From positions 1 to 34,808 of the forward strand of contig JAUQPD010000019.1 in the NCBI GenBank assembly GCA_030550555.1: DNA of 34,808 bases, written 5' to 3'. A program made the translations under genes and the position numbers. Under the pieces are notes generated by a model. It was given only the letters and a program-made list of their open reading frames with translations, made no database searches and was not told the DNA's origin. Shown here one piece after another: positions 1 through 8,320 of the stretch; the first letter of the stretch is position 1; each line of letters begins with the position of its first letter. This DNA is from Thermodesulfobacteriota bacterium. GTDB lineage: Bacteria > Desulfobacterota > Thermodesulfobacteria > Thermodesulfobacteriales > Thermodesulfobacteriaceae.

Positions 1-680
1 GTGGAACGAATCCCAAGCCCGGAGAGATTAGTCTTGCCCACAATGGGGTTCTTTTTCTTGATGAATTTACGGAGTTTAGAAGGGATGTCATTGAATCTCT
101 AAGACAGCCCATAGAGGAAGGAAAAGTCACTATTTCTCGAGCATCTACCTCAGTTACTTATCCTGCAAGATTCCTACTCATTGCCTCAGCAAACCCCTGT
201 AAATGTGGTTTCCTCGGACATCCAACAAGGCCCTGTCAATGCACCTATCAAGAAATCAGGAAATATAGGAGCAAACTAACAGGTCCTGTAATTGATCGCA
301 TTGATTTACATGTTGAAGTGCCCCCAGTTGATACGAGGGAGATCTTAATTGGATATACGGAGTCTGGTGAAAGTTCAGCAATAATAAGGGAGAGGGTAAT
401 TAGGGCAAGAGAGTTACAAAAAAGACGTTATGGATCACCAACAAAACTTAATGCCCATCTTACTCCAAAAGAGATTAAAAAATTTATAAAACTCGACTTA
501 AAGGCAGAGACCTTCCTTACTAAAGCTCTTGAAAAACTACCTCTTACCGCAAGAGCGGTGCATAAGATACTAAAGATTGCCCGCACTATTGCAGATTTAA
601 GAGAGAGTGACATAATTAGAAAGGAAGATGTGGCCGAGGCTCTACAGTATAGAGTCCTTGATAGAAAAATCTACGAGTAG
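1..680 (+). CDS. ComM/YifB-family Mg-chelatase-like AAA+ ATPase, 3' part (left-truncated)
   Basis: The frame is open from base 3 to the stop at 678-680, so about 225 C-terminal residues are present and the N-terminus lies outside the window. The first residues read PGEISLAHNGVLFLDEF, the Walker B region of the YifB/ComM family. They are followed by an SRAS...PARFLLIASANPC stretch and a Cys cluster (CKCG...CQC) typical of this family, then the DRIDLHVEVPPV segment and a helical C-terminal lid with an LTARAVHKILKIARTIADL motif. In Proteobacteria ComM is a DnaB-like hexameric helicase that promotes branch migration during natural transformation; elsewhere the role is less clear. The next gene starts 25 bp downstream on the same strand. 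The family call is secure. A role in DNA uptake is inference only. Confidence 0.93.
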   Translation, partial: GTNPKPGEISLAHNGVLFLDEFTEFRRDVIESLRQPIEEGKVTISRASTSVTYPARFLLIASANPCKCGFLGHPTRPCQCTYQEIRKYRSKLTGPVIDRIDLHVEVPPVDTREILIGYTESGESSAIIRERVIRARELQKRRYGSPTKLNAHLTPKEIKKFIKLDLKAETFLTKALEKLPLTARAVHKILKIARTIADLRESDIIRKEDVAEALQYRVLDRKIYE

Positions 681-705
681 GCAAGACAAATCACTGTAGA
701 CGATT

Positions 706-1305
706 ATGAGTAAGATAAGTCTTACAGAGAGAATAAAAATAACTACAGAACCTTTGCTTATGCCTGTTGTGCGTCTTCTTATGTCTCTTAATGTCCATCC
801 TAATGTTGTGACTATACTTTGTTTTTCAGGCTTTTTTCTTGGAGCCCTTTTTATTGCCCAGGGAAAATTTCTCTTGGCAGGTCTCATTCTTTTAATTTTT
901 GCACCCCTTGATGCCATTGATGGTCTCCTTGCACGAACTGCAAAGAAGGTCACTACTTTTGGTGCCTTTCTTGACTCAACTATGGATAGGTATGGAGAAA
1001 TTTTTGTGTTTCTTGCCTTTACATACTATTTTATCTTAAAGGGGTCTATGTTGGGAATAATTCTTTCATTTTTAGGAATTACAGGCTCTCTTATGGTAAG
1101 TTACACGAGAGCAAGAGCTGAAGGTGTGGGTATCGACTGTAAAGTAGGTTTATTGACGCGTTTTGAACGGCTAACCATCCTTATCTTTTCGCTACTTTTT
1201 GATTTAGTTATATTAAGTTTAGCGATACTTGCAATTTTGACACATCTTACTGCCCTTCAGCGGGTATGGCACGTCTATCGTAAATCTAAGGAAATCTCAA
1301 ATTGA
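706..1305 (+). CDS. CDP-alcohol phosphatidyltransferase, probably phosphatidylinositol-phosphate synthase-like
   Basis: This 199-residue integral membrane protein carries the full CDP-alcohol phosphotransferase signature: D69-x2-D72-G73-x2-A76-R77-x8-G86-x3-D90-x3-D94. These residues bind two metal ions and the CDP-linked lipid donor. About five to six hydrophobic helices surround it. A SYTRARAEG stretch and a GLLTRFERL stretch near residues 125-155 resemble the phosphatidylinositol-phosphate and archaetidylinositol-phosphate synthases more than PgsA or PssA, so a phospho-inositol acceptor is my best guess, at moderate confidence. The start ATG has only a weak ribosome binding site. hypC begins 3 bp after the stop, so the two genes are probably co-transcribed although unrelated in function. 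Confidence 0.85.
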   Translation: MSKISLTERIKITTEPLLMPVVRLLMSLNVHPNVVTILCFSGFFLGALFIAQGKFLLAGLILLIFAPLDAIDGLLARTAKKVTTFGAFLDSTMDRYGEIFVFLAFTYYFILKGSMLGIILSFLGITGSLMVSYTRARAEGVGIDCKVGLLTRFERLTILIFSLLFDLVILSLAILAILTHLTALQRVWHVYRKSKEISN

Positions 1306-1308
1306 GAT

Positions 1309-1539
1309 ATGTGTCTTGCCTATCCCTATCGCATTATTGAAATCACCGGTCCTTTTACTGCAAGGGCAGAAGTAAATGGAGTTTCAACAGAGATTTATAC
1401 TTCTCTTCTTCCAGAGGAACCTAAGCCCGGTGACTGGGTCTTAGTTCACGTTGGATTTGCTATACAGAAAATTGACGAAAAGTCTGCACTTGAGACTCTA
1501 AAACTCTACTATGAGCTCCTCTCTGAGTCATCTGATTAG
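1309..1539 (+). CDS. hypC: Hydrogenase maturation chaperone HypC
   Basis: A 76-residue protein starting MCLAYPYRI, with the N-terminal Met-Cys essential in the HypC/HybG/HupF family, and a central PGDWVLVHVGFAIQKID stretch of the OB-like barrel. HypC forms a complex with HypD, carries the iron being fitted with CN and CO ligands, and delivers it to the hydrogenase large-subunit precursor. The gene starts 3 bp after the phosphatidyltransferase stop, and its 3' end overlaps hypD by 29 bp in another frame, which suggests translational coupling. The [NiFe] hydrogenase it would serve lies about 1.1 kb away on the opposite strand. hypA, hypB, hypE and hypF are not in the window. Confidence 0.95.
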   Translation: MCLAYPYRIIEITGPFTARAEVNGVSTEIYTSLLPEEPKPGDWVLVHVGFAIQKIDEKSALETLKLYYELLSESSD

Positions 1540-2623
1540 TCAACTCAATAAGCCTGTAGTACTCCAATTTTTGATTGAAAGGTTGAAAAAGCTGTGTGAC
1601 AAGTTGGGACGGAGCATCAAGGTAATGGAATTCTGTGGAGGGCATACTCATAGTATCCTGCGATATGGTCTTGATGAGGTCTTATCTCCTGAAATTGAAT
1701 TTCTACATGGCCCAGGATGTCCTGTGTGTGTGCTCAGTGTGGAGAGTATTGAATATGCTCTAAAACTAGCCAAATTGGAAAATACTATCTTCATAACCTA
1801 CGGAGACCTTTTAAGAGTTCCTAATCCCTCAGGAATAAGTCTTCAGACCTTGAGAGGTGAGGGCAGAAACATAAAAATGATTTCTTCAGCAATGGAAGCT
1901 CTTGATACAGCCATTCATAATCCGGACAAATTGGTCATTTTCTTTGCCTTTGGATTTGAAACAACCGCACCAGCAACAGCCTTTTTACTAAGGCAAGCAA
2001 AAGCTTTAGGTCTGAAAAACCTTAAAGTTATCTCCAATCATCTCTTGACACCTTCAATTCTTGAGTTTCTTTTTACAAAGAATGGTAGATATGTTGATGG
2101 TGTAGTTGGTCCTGGGCACGTCTCCGCAGTAATTGGTGCCAATTCTTATGAAAAGATTGCAAAGACCTTTGAAATTCCCATTGTAATAGCAGGTTTTGAA
2201 CCATCAGACATCTTAGAAGCTCTGATAATGCTTGTGGAGAGGATACGAGTTGGTCAAGCAGAGGTTGGCTTAGCCTATCGCAGAGCTGTAACTTTTGAGG
2301 GAAACACTAAGGCAAAGAGCCTTTTAGAAGAGGCCTTTGTTGTTAGGGATAGTTTCCCCTGGAGAGGTCTTGGAACTGTGATAAGGAGTGGACTTGCTAT
2401 TTCAAAGAGTTATGAGGAGTTTGATGGAGAAAGGATCTGGGAGAGACCTCAAGTCTCAGAACAAATCCATGGATGCATATGTGGAAAGATTTTGCAGGGC
2501 AAAGCCAAACCTTTGGATTGCCCCCTATTCAGAAAGAGATGTAGCCCACAAACACCTATAGGACCATGTATGGTCTCTTCAGAAGGAGCCTGTATATCCT
2601 ACTATCGGTTTAAACTTGCATAA
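1511..2623 (+). CDS. hypD: Hydrogenase maturation protein HypD
   Basis: 370 residues, the usual length for HypD. Family motifs are present: EFCGGHTHSI near residue 42, HGPGCPVCV near residue 67, and FFAFGFETTAPATA near residue 145. A C-terminal Cys-rich region (CICGKI...DCPLFRKRC...GPCMVSSEGAC) supplies the [4Fe-4S] ligands. HypD is the iron-sulfur scaffold on which, with HypC and HypE, CN and CO are attached to the active-site iron. It overlaps the end of hypC by 29 bp. Its stop lies only 11 bp from the end of the convergent cytochrome b gene, leaving no room for a normal terminator. Confidence 0.96.
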   Translation: MSSSLSHLISQLNKPVVLQFLIERLKKLCDKLGRSIKVMEFCGGHTHSILRYGLDEVLSPEIEFLHGPGCPVCVLSVESIEYALKLAKLENTIFITYGDLLRVPNPSGISLQTLRGEGRNIKMISSAMEALDTAIHNPDKLVIFFAFGFETTAPATAFLLRQAKALGLKNLKVISNHLLTPSILEFLFTKNGRYVDGVVGPGHVSAVIGANSYEKIAKTFEIPIVIAGFEPSDILEALIMLVERIRVGQAEVGLAYRRAVTFEGNTKAKSLLEEAFVVRDSFPWRGLGTVIRSGLAISKSYEEFDGERIWERPQVSEQIHGCICGKILQGKAKPLDCPLFRKRCSPQTPIGPCMVSSEGACISYYRFKLA

Positions 2624-2634
2624 AGCAATTTCAG

Positions 2635-3312
2635 CTATTGTAAATCCGTTGAACGGGAAAATTTCTTGCCTGAGACAATTGAGGAAATAAGCCCTTCAGG
2701 CTCCCTTATTTCATGCCAGACTAAAATGTAGAGATGAGTGAGTATGAAAATAGGAAAAAACCAAAAGAGTAAATAGTGGAGAGCTCTTGCAGACTGCTGA
2801 GTACCAAAGAGAAATGATCCAAGAGATTTAATCCATCCGGTTTCAGGATAGAGCATATATAGGCCAGTTAGAATCATTATGAGACTGAAAAGAAAAGTTA
2901 ATACATATATGGTGCCTGCAAGGACATTGTGTCCTTTGGCACCTTCACTATGAGGAGTTAAGTAGAGATAATACTTAATTGTATGAATAAGTGATTTGAA
3001 GTTTTGTTTATTAATTGGAATAAAGTCTGCGATTTTTTCATATTTATTTCCGAAAAAAAGGAGATAAAGTCTAAGTATCATTGCAGATATTAGAAAGTAG
3101 CCTGCAATGAAGTGTAGTTGTCGAACATTAGAAAAGAAAAAATTTGCTTTTTCTACTGTAAATGATGATAATACTGGTGGATTATTGATAATTAATCCTG
3201 TAAATATAAGTATAATGATGGATATAGCATAGGTCCAATGGAATATTCTTAGTGTCCAACTCCAAATATGATAACTTTTGTAGGTTCGGGAGTTTTTGCT
3301 TTTGGTGGTCAT
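2635..3312 (-). CDS. [NiFe]-hydrogenase b-type cytochrome subunit
   Basis: 225 residues with at least four transmembrane segments. Histidines placed as expected for diheme hydrogenase cytochrome b occur near the N-terminus (SYHIWSWTLRIFHWTY), in the second helix (QLHFIAGYFL) and in the last helix region (ALHYLLFWFF...LTHLYILVWHEI). It is the membrane anchor of a HyaC/HupC-type uptake hydrogenase, taking electrons from the small subunit's distal Fe-S cluster and passing them to the quinone pool. It is the last gene of the operon and follows the large-subunit stop by 11 bp, with a GAGG element before its ATG. A downstream protease gene such as hyaD is absent. Confidence 0.9.
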   Translation of the reverse strand: MTTKSKNSRTYKSYHIWSWTLRIFHWTYAISIIILIFTGLIINNPPVLSSFTVEKANFFFSNVRQLHFIAGYFLISAMILRLYLLFFGNKYEKIADFIPINKQNFKSLIHTIKYYLYLTPHSEGAKGHNVLAGTIYVLTFLFSLIMILTGLYMLYPETGWIKSLGSFLFGTQQSARALHYLLFWFFPIFILTHLYILVWHEIREPEGLISSIVSGKKFSRSTDLQ

Positions 3313-3323
3313 TTGTTACCTCC

Positions 3324-5033
3324 TCAGAGGACTTTTACTCTTGTTATTTCTCTACGCTCCTTGTCAATAAGATGGACTGCGCAGGCAATGCAGGGATCAA
3401 AGGAGTGAATGGTTCTTAGCACTTCTAATGGTTGATCTGGTTTAACAACAGGGTTATTTATTAGAGCTTCCTCATAGGGACCGCGTCTTCCCTTTTCATC
3501 TCTTGGGCTAACGTTCCAGGTTGAGGGAACTACTGCTTGATAATTTTTTATTTTGCCATTCGAGATTACCACCCAATGAGATAGCGTTCCCCGAGGTGCC
3601 TCATGAAAGCCAAATCCCCTGATTTCACCTGAGGGAAATTTAACTCCAGTTTTGTAGGGATATATTTCAAGATCCCCTTTGGCAATATTTTGCTCTAAGA
3701 GGTCAAGATGTTTTAGTGCTAAATCTGCTAACATAGAAGCTCTGATAGCTCTTGCAAGATGTCTTCCCATCGTAGATTGAAGTTTATCAATCGTTATGGG
3801 TTTCTTGGCAATGGAAGAACATTTATCCAAGGCGAAATTGACCCATTTCATCGTGAGCTCATGTTTTGAGGCAACTCCCATGAGTATTTGAGCAAGTGGG
3901 CCAACTTGCATGGGTTCTCCCTGAAATCTTGGTGCCTTAGACCAAGTATATTTTCCGTCCTCCTTAAAGCCAGTATAATCTGGCAGAGTGTCTCCTTGCC
4001 AGGGATGCTTGACACCAATGTCCTTATACCAAGAGTGTACAACACTTTCAGATACATTGTCCCTGAAATATGAATCAGTGAAGCTGGTAATAGGCTTATA
4101 GGTTGAGAGATCTCCATTGAAAATAGTTCCTCCTGGTAGATCAAATTGGGTGCCCTTTGTGTCAAGGGGAAGATCTGGTACAGCAAGGTAATTGGTCACT
4201 CCCTTGCCGATTTCAAACCAATCAGAATATAGAGCAGAAAGAGCTATGGCATCTATGAGGTAGACCTTTTGGACGAAGTTTTTGACCTCATTTAGAAGTT
4301 CTCTGGCAAGCATGATCCTCTCTAAGTTGAGGGCACTTGGGTTGTCAGGGTTGATGGCAAGGGCAACACCGCCGACAATGACAGTCTGGATGTGGGGAGT
4401 TTTCGCCCCGAAGATTGCAACAACTTGATTGGCCTTGTATTGATAGTCAAGGGCGGTAAGATAGTGGGCAACAGCCAAAAGATTAACCTCTGGTGGTAGC
4501 TTCATCTGGGGATGTCCCCAGTAACCTGATCCAAAGGGCCCAAGCTGACCACTTGTTACAAAATTGTTGAGTTTGTTTTTGATATCTCTGAAGTAGGTCT
4601 CGGAATTGCCCACCCAATCTGAGAGACTTTGGGCTAATTCTGCGGTTTTCTTGGGATCAGCTTTAAGGGCAGATAGGACATCCACCCAATCAAGGGCAGA
4701 GAGATGATAGAAATGGACGATGTGATCATGAAGTGCATGGGCGCAGAGGATGATGTTTCGAACATATTGGGCATTGAGGGGGATTTCAAGGCCAAGGGCA
4801 TTTTCTACTGCTCTCACAGAAGCAATTGCATGGACTGTTGTGCATACACCACAAAACCTCTGGGTAAACATCCAGGCATCACGGGGATCTCTGCCTCTGA
4901 GAATAATCTCAATTCCTCTCCACATTTGGGCTGAAGACCAGGCATTTGTTACTCTTCCTCCATCTACCTCCACATCTATCCTAAGGTGTCCTTCAATTCT
5001 CGTTATCGGATCAATTGTTATCCTCTTTGCCAT
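3324..5033 (-). CDS. Group 1 [NiFe]-hydrogenase large subunit
   Basis: 569 residues. The N-terminal L1 motif RFCGVCTTVH supplies C61 and C64, and the C-terminal L2 motif DPCIACAVH supplies C548 and C551; these four Cys bind the Ni-Fe(CN)2CO site. After H554 there is a 15-residue tail (LIDKERREITRVKVL). In this family a maturation endopeptidase removes that tail after nickel insertion. The IDPITRIEGHLRI stretch at residues 7-19 is also typical. There is no signal peptide of its own, as expected for a subunit exported together with the Tat-signalled small subunit. It begins 3 bp after the small-subunit stop and precedes the cytochrome gene. The role is hydrogen oxidation on the outer face of the cytoplasmic membrane. 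Confidence 0.97.
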   Translation of the reverse strand: MAKRITIDPITRIEGHLRIDVEVDGGRVTNAWSSAQMWRGIEIILRGRDPRDAWMFTQRFCGVCTTVHAIASVRAVENALGLEIPLNAQYVRNIILCAHALHDHIVHFYHLSALDWVDVLSALKADPKKTAELAQSLSDWVGNSETYFRDIKNKLNNFVTSGQLGPFGSGYWGHPQMKLPPEVNLLAVAHYLTALDYQYKANQVVAIFGAKTPHIQTVIVGGVALAINPDNPSALNLERIMLARELLNEVKNFVQKVYLIDAIALSALYSDWFEIGKGVTNYLAVPDLPLDTKGTQFDLPGGTIFNGDLSTYKPITSFTDSYFRDNVSESVVHSWYKDIGVKHPWQGDTLPDYTGFKEDGKYTWSKAPRFQGEPMQVGPLAQILMGVASKHELTMKWVNFALDKCSSIAKKPITIDKLQSTMGRHLARAIRASMLADLALKHLDLLEQNIAKGDLEIYPYKTGVKFPSGEIRGFGFHEAPRGTLSHWVVISNGKIKNYQAVVPSTWNVSPRDEKGRRGPYEEALINNPVVKPDQPLEVLRTIHSFDPCIACAVHLIDKERREITRVKVL

Positions 5034-5036
5034 GTC

Positions 5037-6119
5037 TTAGGCCCCCTCCTCTTTTTTGTTTTCATCGTTTGCTCTATTTTTTAAGGCCTTTTTGACAAAG
5101 CCAGCTCCTGCATGAACTGCAATTGCAAGTCCTGCACCTGCTAAGGCAATTGCACCAATTTTCTCAGCATTTGAAATAATACCACCTCCGGGAATGGGGA
5201 CATCCTTGAGATGTTCGTAGAAAGGCGTCATTTTGTCCCAAAAATCAGGTTCAGTGCAACCTAAACAGGGATGCCCTGCACCAATTGGCCAAGCTCCAAT
5301 ATCACAGAATTTGAGTGTCATACAGTTGGCATAGGTCACTGGTCCCTTACATCCAAGTTTATAGAGACAGTATCCCCTCTTATGTCCTTCATCTCCAAAG
5401 GATTCTGCAAATCTACCCTCATCAAAATGGGCCCTCCTCTCACAGTGGTCATGTATCCTCCTTCCATAGGCAAAGAGAGGCCTTTTGAATTCGTCAAGAG
5501 GAGGAACTCTGTTGAAAGTCAAGAGATAAGCCACCGTTGCCAAGAGATTGTATGGATTAGGGGGGCATCCCGAAACGTTGATTAGTTTTGAGGTACCAAT
5601 GATCTCAGAGACTCCAACAGCCCCTGTGGGATTAGGATCTGCAGATTGAATTCCTCCAAAGGTTGCACAAGTACCATAGGCAATTACCAATTTAGCGTCT
5701 TTTGCAACCTCTTTGAGGATTTGAAGAGCAGGCCTTCCTCCAATTTGGCAATAGATACCACCATCTTTTGTGGAAACTGCCCCTTCAACCACTAAAATAA
5801 ATTCGCCCTTGTTCTCTTTTACTGCTTTATGGAGACTCTCCTCTGCTTGCAATCCAGCCCCAGCCATCAGAGTTTCATGATAGGGAAGATCTACGATCTC
5901 AAGAAGAAATCTACCAAGAGGGGGATGGGATGCTCTAAGAAGCGTCTCAGAACAACCAGTGCATTCCATAAAATGGAGCCATATAACAGTAGGTTTCCTT
6001 TTCGCCTGCACTGCAGATTGAACTGTTTCCACATAGGTAAAGGGTAAACCAAGGGTTGCAGTTATTGCTGTGCAGATACGAAGAAAGTCTCTTCTGCTAA
6101 GCTCTTTAAGCTCTAACAT
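5037..6119 (-). CDS. Group 1 [NiFe]-hydrogenase small subunit, Tat-exported
   Basis: I chose the ATG at 6119 (360 residues) because a G-rich ribosome binding site (six Gs at 6125-6130) lies 5 nt upstream and the Tat signal SRRDFLRICTAITATLGLP then sits at residues 8-26. An upstream ATG at 6170 would add 17 unlikely residues. C53 and C56 (ECTGCSE), a GTCATFGG Cys and a GCPP Cys are the proximal-cluster ligands. The HDHCERR, CLYKLGCKG, NCMTLKFC and HPCLGC segments hold the medial and distal cluster ligands. The residue between C53 and C56 region, TG, lacks the supernumerary Cys found in oxygen-tolerant group 1d enzymes. A hydrophobic helix near residues 315-335 is the C-terminal membrane anchor. 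First gene of the operon. Confidence 0.96.
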   Translation of the reverse strand: MLELKELSRRDFLRICTAITATLGLPFTYVETVQSAVQAKRKPTVIWLHFMECTGCSETLLRASHPPLGRFLLEIVDLPYHETLMAGAGLQAEESLHKAVKENKGEFILVVEGAVSTKDGGIYCQIGGRPALQILKEVAKDAKLVIAYGTCATFGGIQSADPNPTGAVGVSEIIGTSKLINVSGCPPNPYNLLATVAYLLTFNRVPPLDEFKRPLFAYGRRIHDHCERRAHFDEGRFAESFGDEGHKRGYCLYKLGCKGPVTYANCMTLKFCDIGAWPIGAGHPCLGCTEPDFWDKMTPFYEHLKDVPIPGGGIISNAEKIGAIALAGAGLAIAVHAGAGFVKKALKNRANDENKKEEGA

Positions 6120-6158
6120 CAAGACCCCCCAAAGTTTTATTTTCAACGATACTTGGTG

Positions 6159-6187
6159 ATTAGTACACAATATGAAGAAATTGTCAA
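6159..6187 (-). promoter_or_regulatory. Candidate sigma-70 promoter of the hydrogenase operon
   Basis: On the minus strand a perfect -35 box TTGACA (6187-6182) is followed after 17 bp by ACTAAT (6164-6159), a 4/6 match to the -10 consensus. This would give a leader of about 35 nt before the small-subunit ATG at 6119. The -10 is weak, so the call is tentative. Confidence 0.4.
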
Positions 6188-6230
6188 TAGAGAAAAATTC
6201 CGCAATTTCTTCCCGCTGTAGAAATTACCC

Positions 6231-6259
6231 TTGACTTTTAAAATCCACCCTCCTAAAAT
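6231..6259 (+). promoter_or_regulatory. Sigma-70-type promoter of the TauE/SafE exporter gene
   Basis: TTGACT at 6231-6236, a 17-bp spacer, and TAAAAT at 6254-6259. This is a good consensus match, placed about 60 bp before the exporter ATG and pointing away from the hydrogenase operon. Confidence 0.6.
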
Positions 6260-6318
6260 TCATTGAGAAAAATTAAGTTATGTTTAAACAATTAAACTTC
6301 TTTTGGGGAGGTTAGTCG

Positions 6319-7575
6319 ATGGGACTTGGAAGGAAAATCTATGAGTTTTTCTTTTCCGCTCTTAGGTATCAAGCCAGATGGGAAAAGGAGATGAGTGATA
6401 ATATTTTGGGAAATAAGATAACGCTTGCCATCTTAATCGTTCTTACTATTCCCATTGTTATTTTTCACATAGCCTACGCCTCTGGAGAATTTCTTGGGGG
6501 TAAGTATGCCTATGGAGCAGTTCATTTTTCACCTTATGTCTTTTGGGGCGCAACCGCTATAGGTTTTGCTGCAGGATTAATCACAGGATGCATTGGTGCG
6601 GGAGGAGGTTTCATTATAGCCCCAGCTCTAATGTCTATGGGAGTTAAGGGAATCATGGCAGTTGGAACTGACCAATTTCACATCTTTGCTAAGGCAATTA
6701 TGGGTAGTGTGATTCACAAGAAACTAGGAAATGTATCAGTAGCCCTTGCAGTTGCCTTCATTGCGGGATCTATACCTGGAGCAACCTTAGGTGGATTTAT
6801 CAACCGCTTTATCTACTCTAAGAATCCCATCTGGAGCGATATCTTTATTAGTTCAATCTATGCAATTCTTCTTGGATTTTTGGGTTTCTATACAATCTAC
6901 GACTACTTTTCTGCCAGACGCAAAAGACATCTGATACAGACAGAGAGCCAGGAAAAACAGATTGTTGGAATGACCAATCTTGCAAGAAAGTTACAGAGTA
7001 TGCGCGGGCTTCCTCCAAGAATTAAATTTGATCAGGAATTTGGGGGACGCGAAATTTCCTGGATATTCGTAGCCATGGGAGGATTTGTTGTGGGATTAGT
7101 GGCAGCTCTAATGGGAGTTGGTGGGGGATTTCTTGCTTTTCCAATCATGATATACGTCCTTGGAGTCTCCACAACTACAACTGTCGGAACAGATCTCCTA
7201 CAGATTATCTTTACCGCTGGCTATAGTTCCATATTTCAGTATGCAATCTATGGCTACATTGCCTATGTGGTGGAGATGGGACTTCTCCTTGGCTCTCTAA
7301 TCGGAGTGCAAATTGGTGCACTCACAACAAAAGTAGTTCCAGGTATAACAATAAGAGGGTTCTATGCGGTAACCATTATATCTGCCTTCGTAAACAGGAT
7401 CTTCGCTCTTCCAGATAAATTAAGAACTCTTGGATATTTAAACTGGCCAAGAGAGTTCACTCTTATGATTAATCAGATAGGTAACTATCTCTTTTGGGGG
7501 ATCGTCCTGATCTTCGTTCTCTGGGTGCTTTACGAATTTTTCAAGAACCTCAAAAGCTTGAGACAGGAGGTCTAA
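6319..7575 (+). CDS. TauE/SafE (DUF81) family membrane transporter
   Basis: 418 residues with about eight to nine transmembrane helices. Two internally repeated glycine-rich motifs mark the two halves of this family: GCIGAGGGFIIAPALMSMG near residue 93 and GVGGGFLAFPIMIYVLG near residue 268. A polar cytoplasmic linker around residues 195-245 separates the halves. Members export sulfite, sulfoacetate or other organosulfur anions, but substrates vary and none can be assigned here. The ATG has a GGGGAGG ribosome binding site about 7 nt upstream. The next gene starts 1 bp after this stop, so the two proteins probably work together. A link to sulfur metabolism is plausible for a sulfidogenic host but is inference. 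Confidence 0.87.
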   Translation: MGLGRKIYEFFFSALRYQARWEKEMSDNILGNKITLAILIVLTIPIVIFHIAYASGEFLGGKYAYGAVHFSPYVFWGATAIGFAAGLITGCIGAGGGFIIAPALMSMGVKGIMAVGTDQFHIFAKAIMGSVIHKKLGNVSVALAVAFIAGSIPGATLGGFINRFIYSKNPIWSDIFISSIYAILLGFLGFYTIYDYFSARRKRHLIQTESQEKQIVGMTNLARKLQSMRGLPPRIKFDQEFGGREISWIFVAMGGFVVGLVAALMGVGGGFLAFPIMIYVLGVSTTTTVGTDLLQIIFTAGYSSIFQYAIYGYIAYVVEMGLLLGSLIGVQIGALTTKVVPGITIRGFYAVTIISAFVNRIFALPDKLRTLGYLNWPREFTLMINQIGNYLFWGIVLIFVLWVLYEFFKNLKSLRQEV

Positions 7576-7576
7576 T

Positions 7577-8320
7577 ATGATTATTGTAGATAGGGGAAAA
7601 TTCTTAGTTGGAAGTGCCCTGCTCCTTGCCTTTGTGGTTGTCCTAATCTTGATGTTTGTACCTCTATTTGGGCCCCAAAGAAATCTCCATTTCATTGACT
7701 ATGCTCAACAGATTCTTAACAGCCTTGCAAAGGGATCTGCTTATTTCATACCTAAACTTCGTAAGGATCTTGAAACTTGGAAAGGCAAGGAACTTAACAT
7801 CGAATTATCTGTTAGTCAACTAGGTAAGAATCCTGATGAAGCAAGGGCACTTGCAGAGAAGATTCTATCTGTTGCCATTCCTGGAGGATATGAACTTCAA
7901 GATGGTAAACTCTTTCTGAGAGTAGATATAGGCTTACTTCTTGAAGTGATTGTTAATGATAGTGAAGAGATGTATTTTAATAAAGGTGAAGTAATACGTA
8001 AAAAATATCAGGTTGAGAATGAAAAGGCTGTACTTAGATTTTGGCATACTCTACTGTCACGGGTAGAGAGAAAACTATATGTGGAGGAGAAGAAATTTGC
8101 TGAGGCAGAAATTATTAAGGAGATCAAAATAAAAGCAGTAGAGCCTGCTCACAACTATTATGGAACTCCAATCAGTAATGTAAGGGAAAATCCGATACCT
8201 CTTGCGTTGTTACTTATTTGGTATATCATTTATACCATCTGGTATGGAATAGGAACACTATACTTTTTTGAAGGTTTAGGCCTTACTGCTAAGAAGCCAA
8301 AAAAGAAAAGAGAAATCTAG
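7577..8320 (+). CDS. Unidentified protein with N- and C-terminal membrane segments, coupled to the TauE/SafE gene
   Basis: I do not recognise this 247-residue protein. It has a hydrophobic segment at about residues 9-31, a soluble mostly helical middle of about 170 residues rich in Lys and Glu, a second hydrophobic segment at about residues 208-233 (LALLLIWYIIYTIWYGIG), and a very basic tail ending KKPKKKREI. With both ends membrane-anchored and a basic tail likely inside, the middle part probably faces the periplasm. It starts 1 bp after the transporter stop and uses the AGGAGG just before it, so it is almost certainly a partner of that transporter. Its last 4 bp overlap the end of the convergent sigma-54 activator gene. 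Confidence 0.75.
   Translation: MIIVDRGKFLVGSALLLAFVVVLILMFVPLFGPQRNLHFIDYAQQILNSLAKGSAYFIPKLRKDLETWKGKELNIELSVSQLGKNPDEARALAEKILSVAIPGGYELQDGKLFLRVDIGLLLEVIVNDSEEMYFNKGEVIRKKYQVENEKAVLRFWHTLLSRVERKLYVEEKKFAEAEIIKEIKIKAVEPAHNYYGTPISNVRENPIPLALLLIWYIIYTIWYGIGTLYFFEGLGLTAKKPKKKREI

Noticed and set aside
5271-5585. Open frame of 104 codons opposite the hydrogenase small subunit
   Set aside because: It is antisense to the most conserved Fe-S region of a secure gene and has no ribosome binding site or recognisable protein character.
6120-6170. 17-residue extension before the hydrogenase small-subunit Tat signal
   Set aside because: The ATG at 6119 has a clear G-rich ribosome binding site, and the twin-Arg motif then sits at a normal distance from the start.
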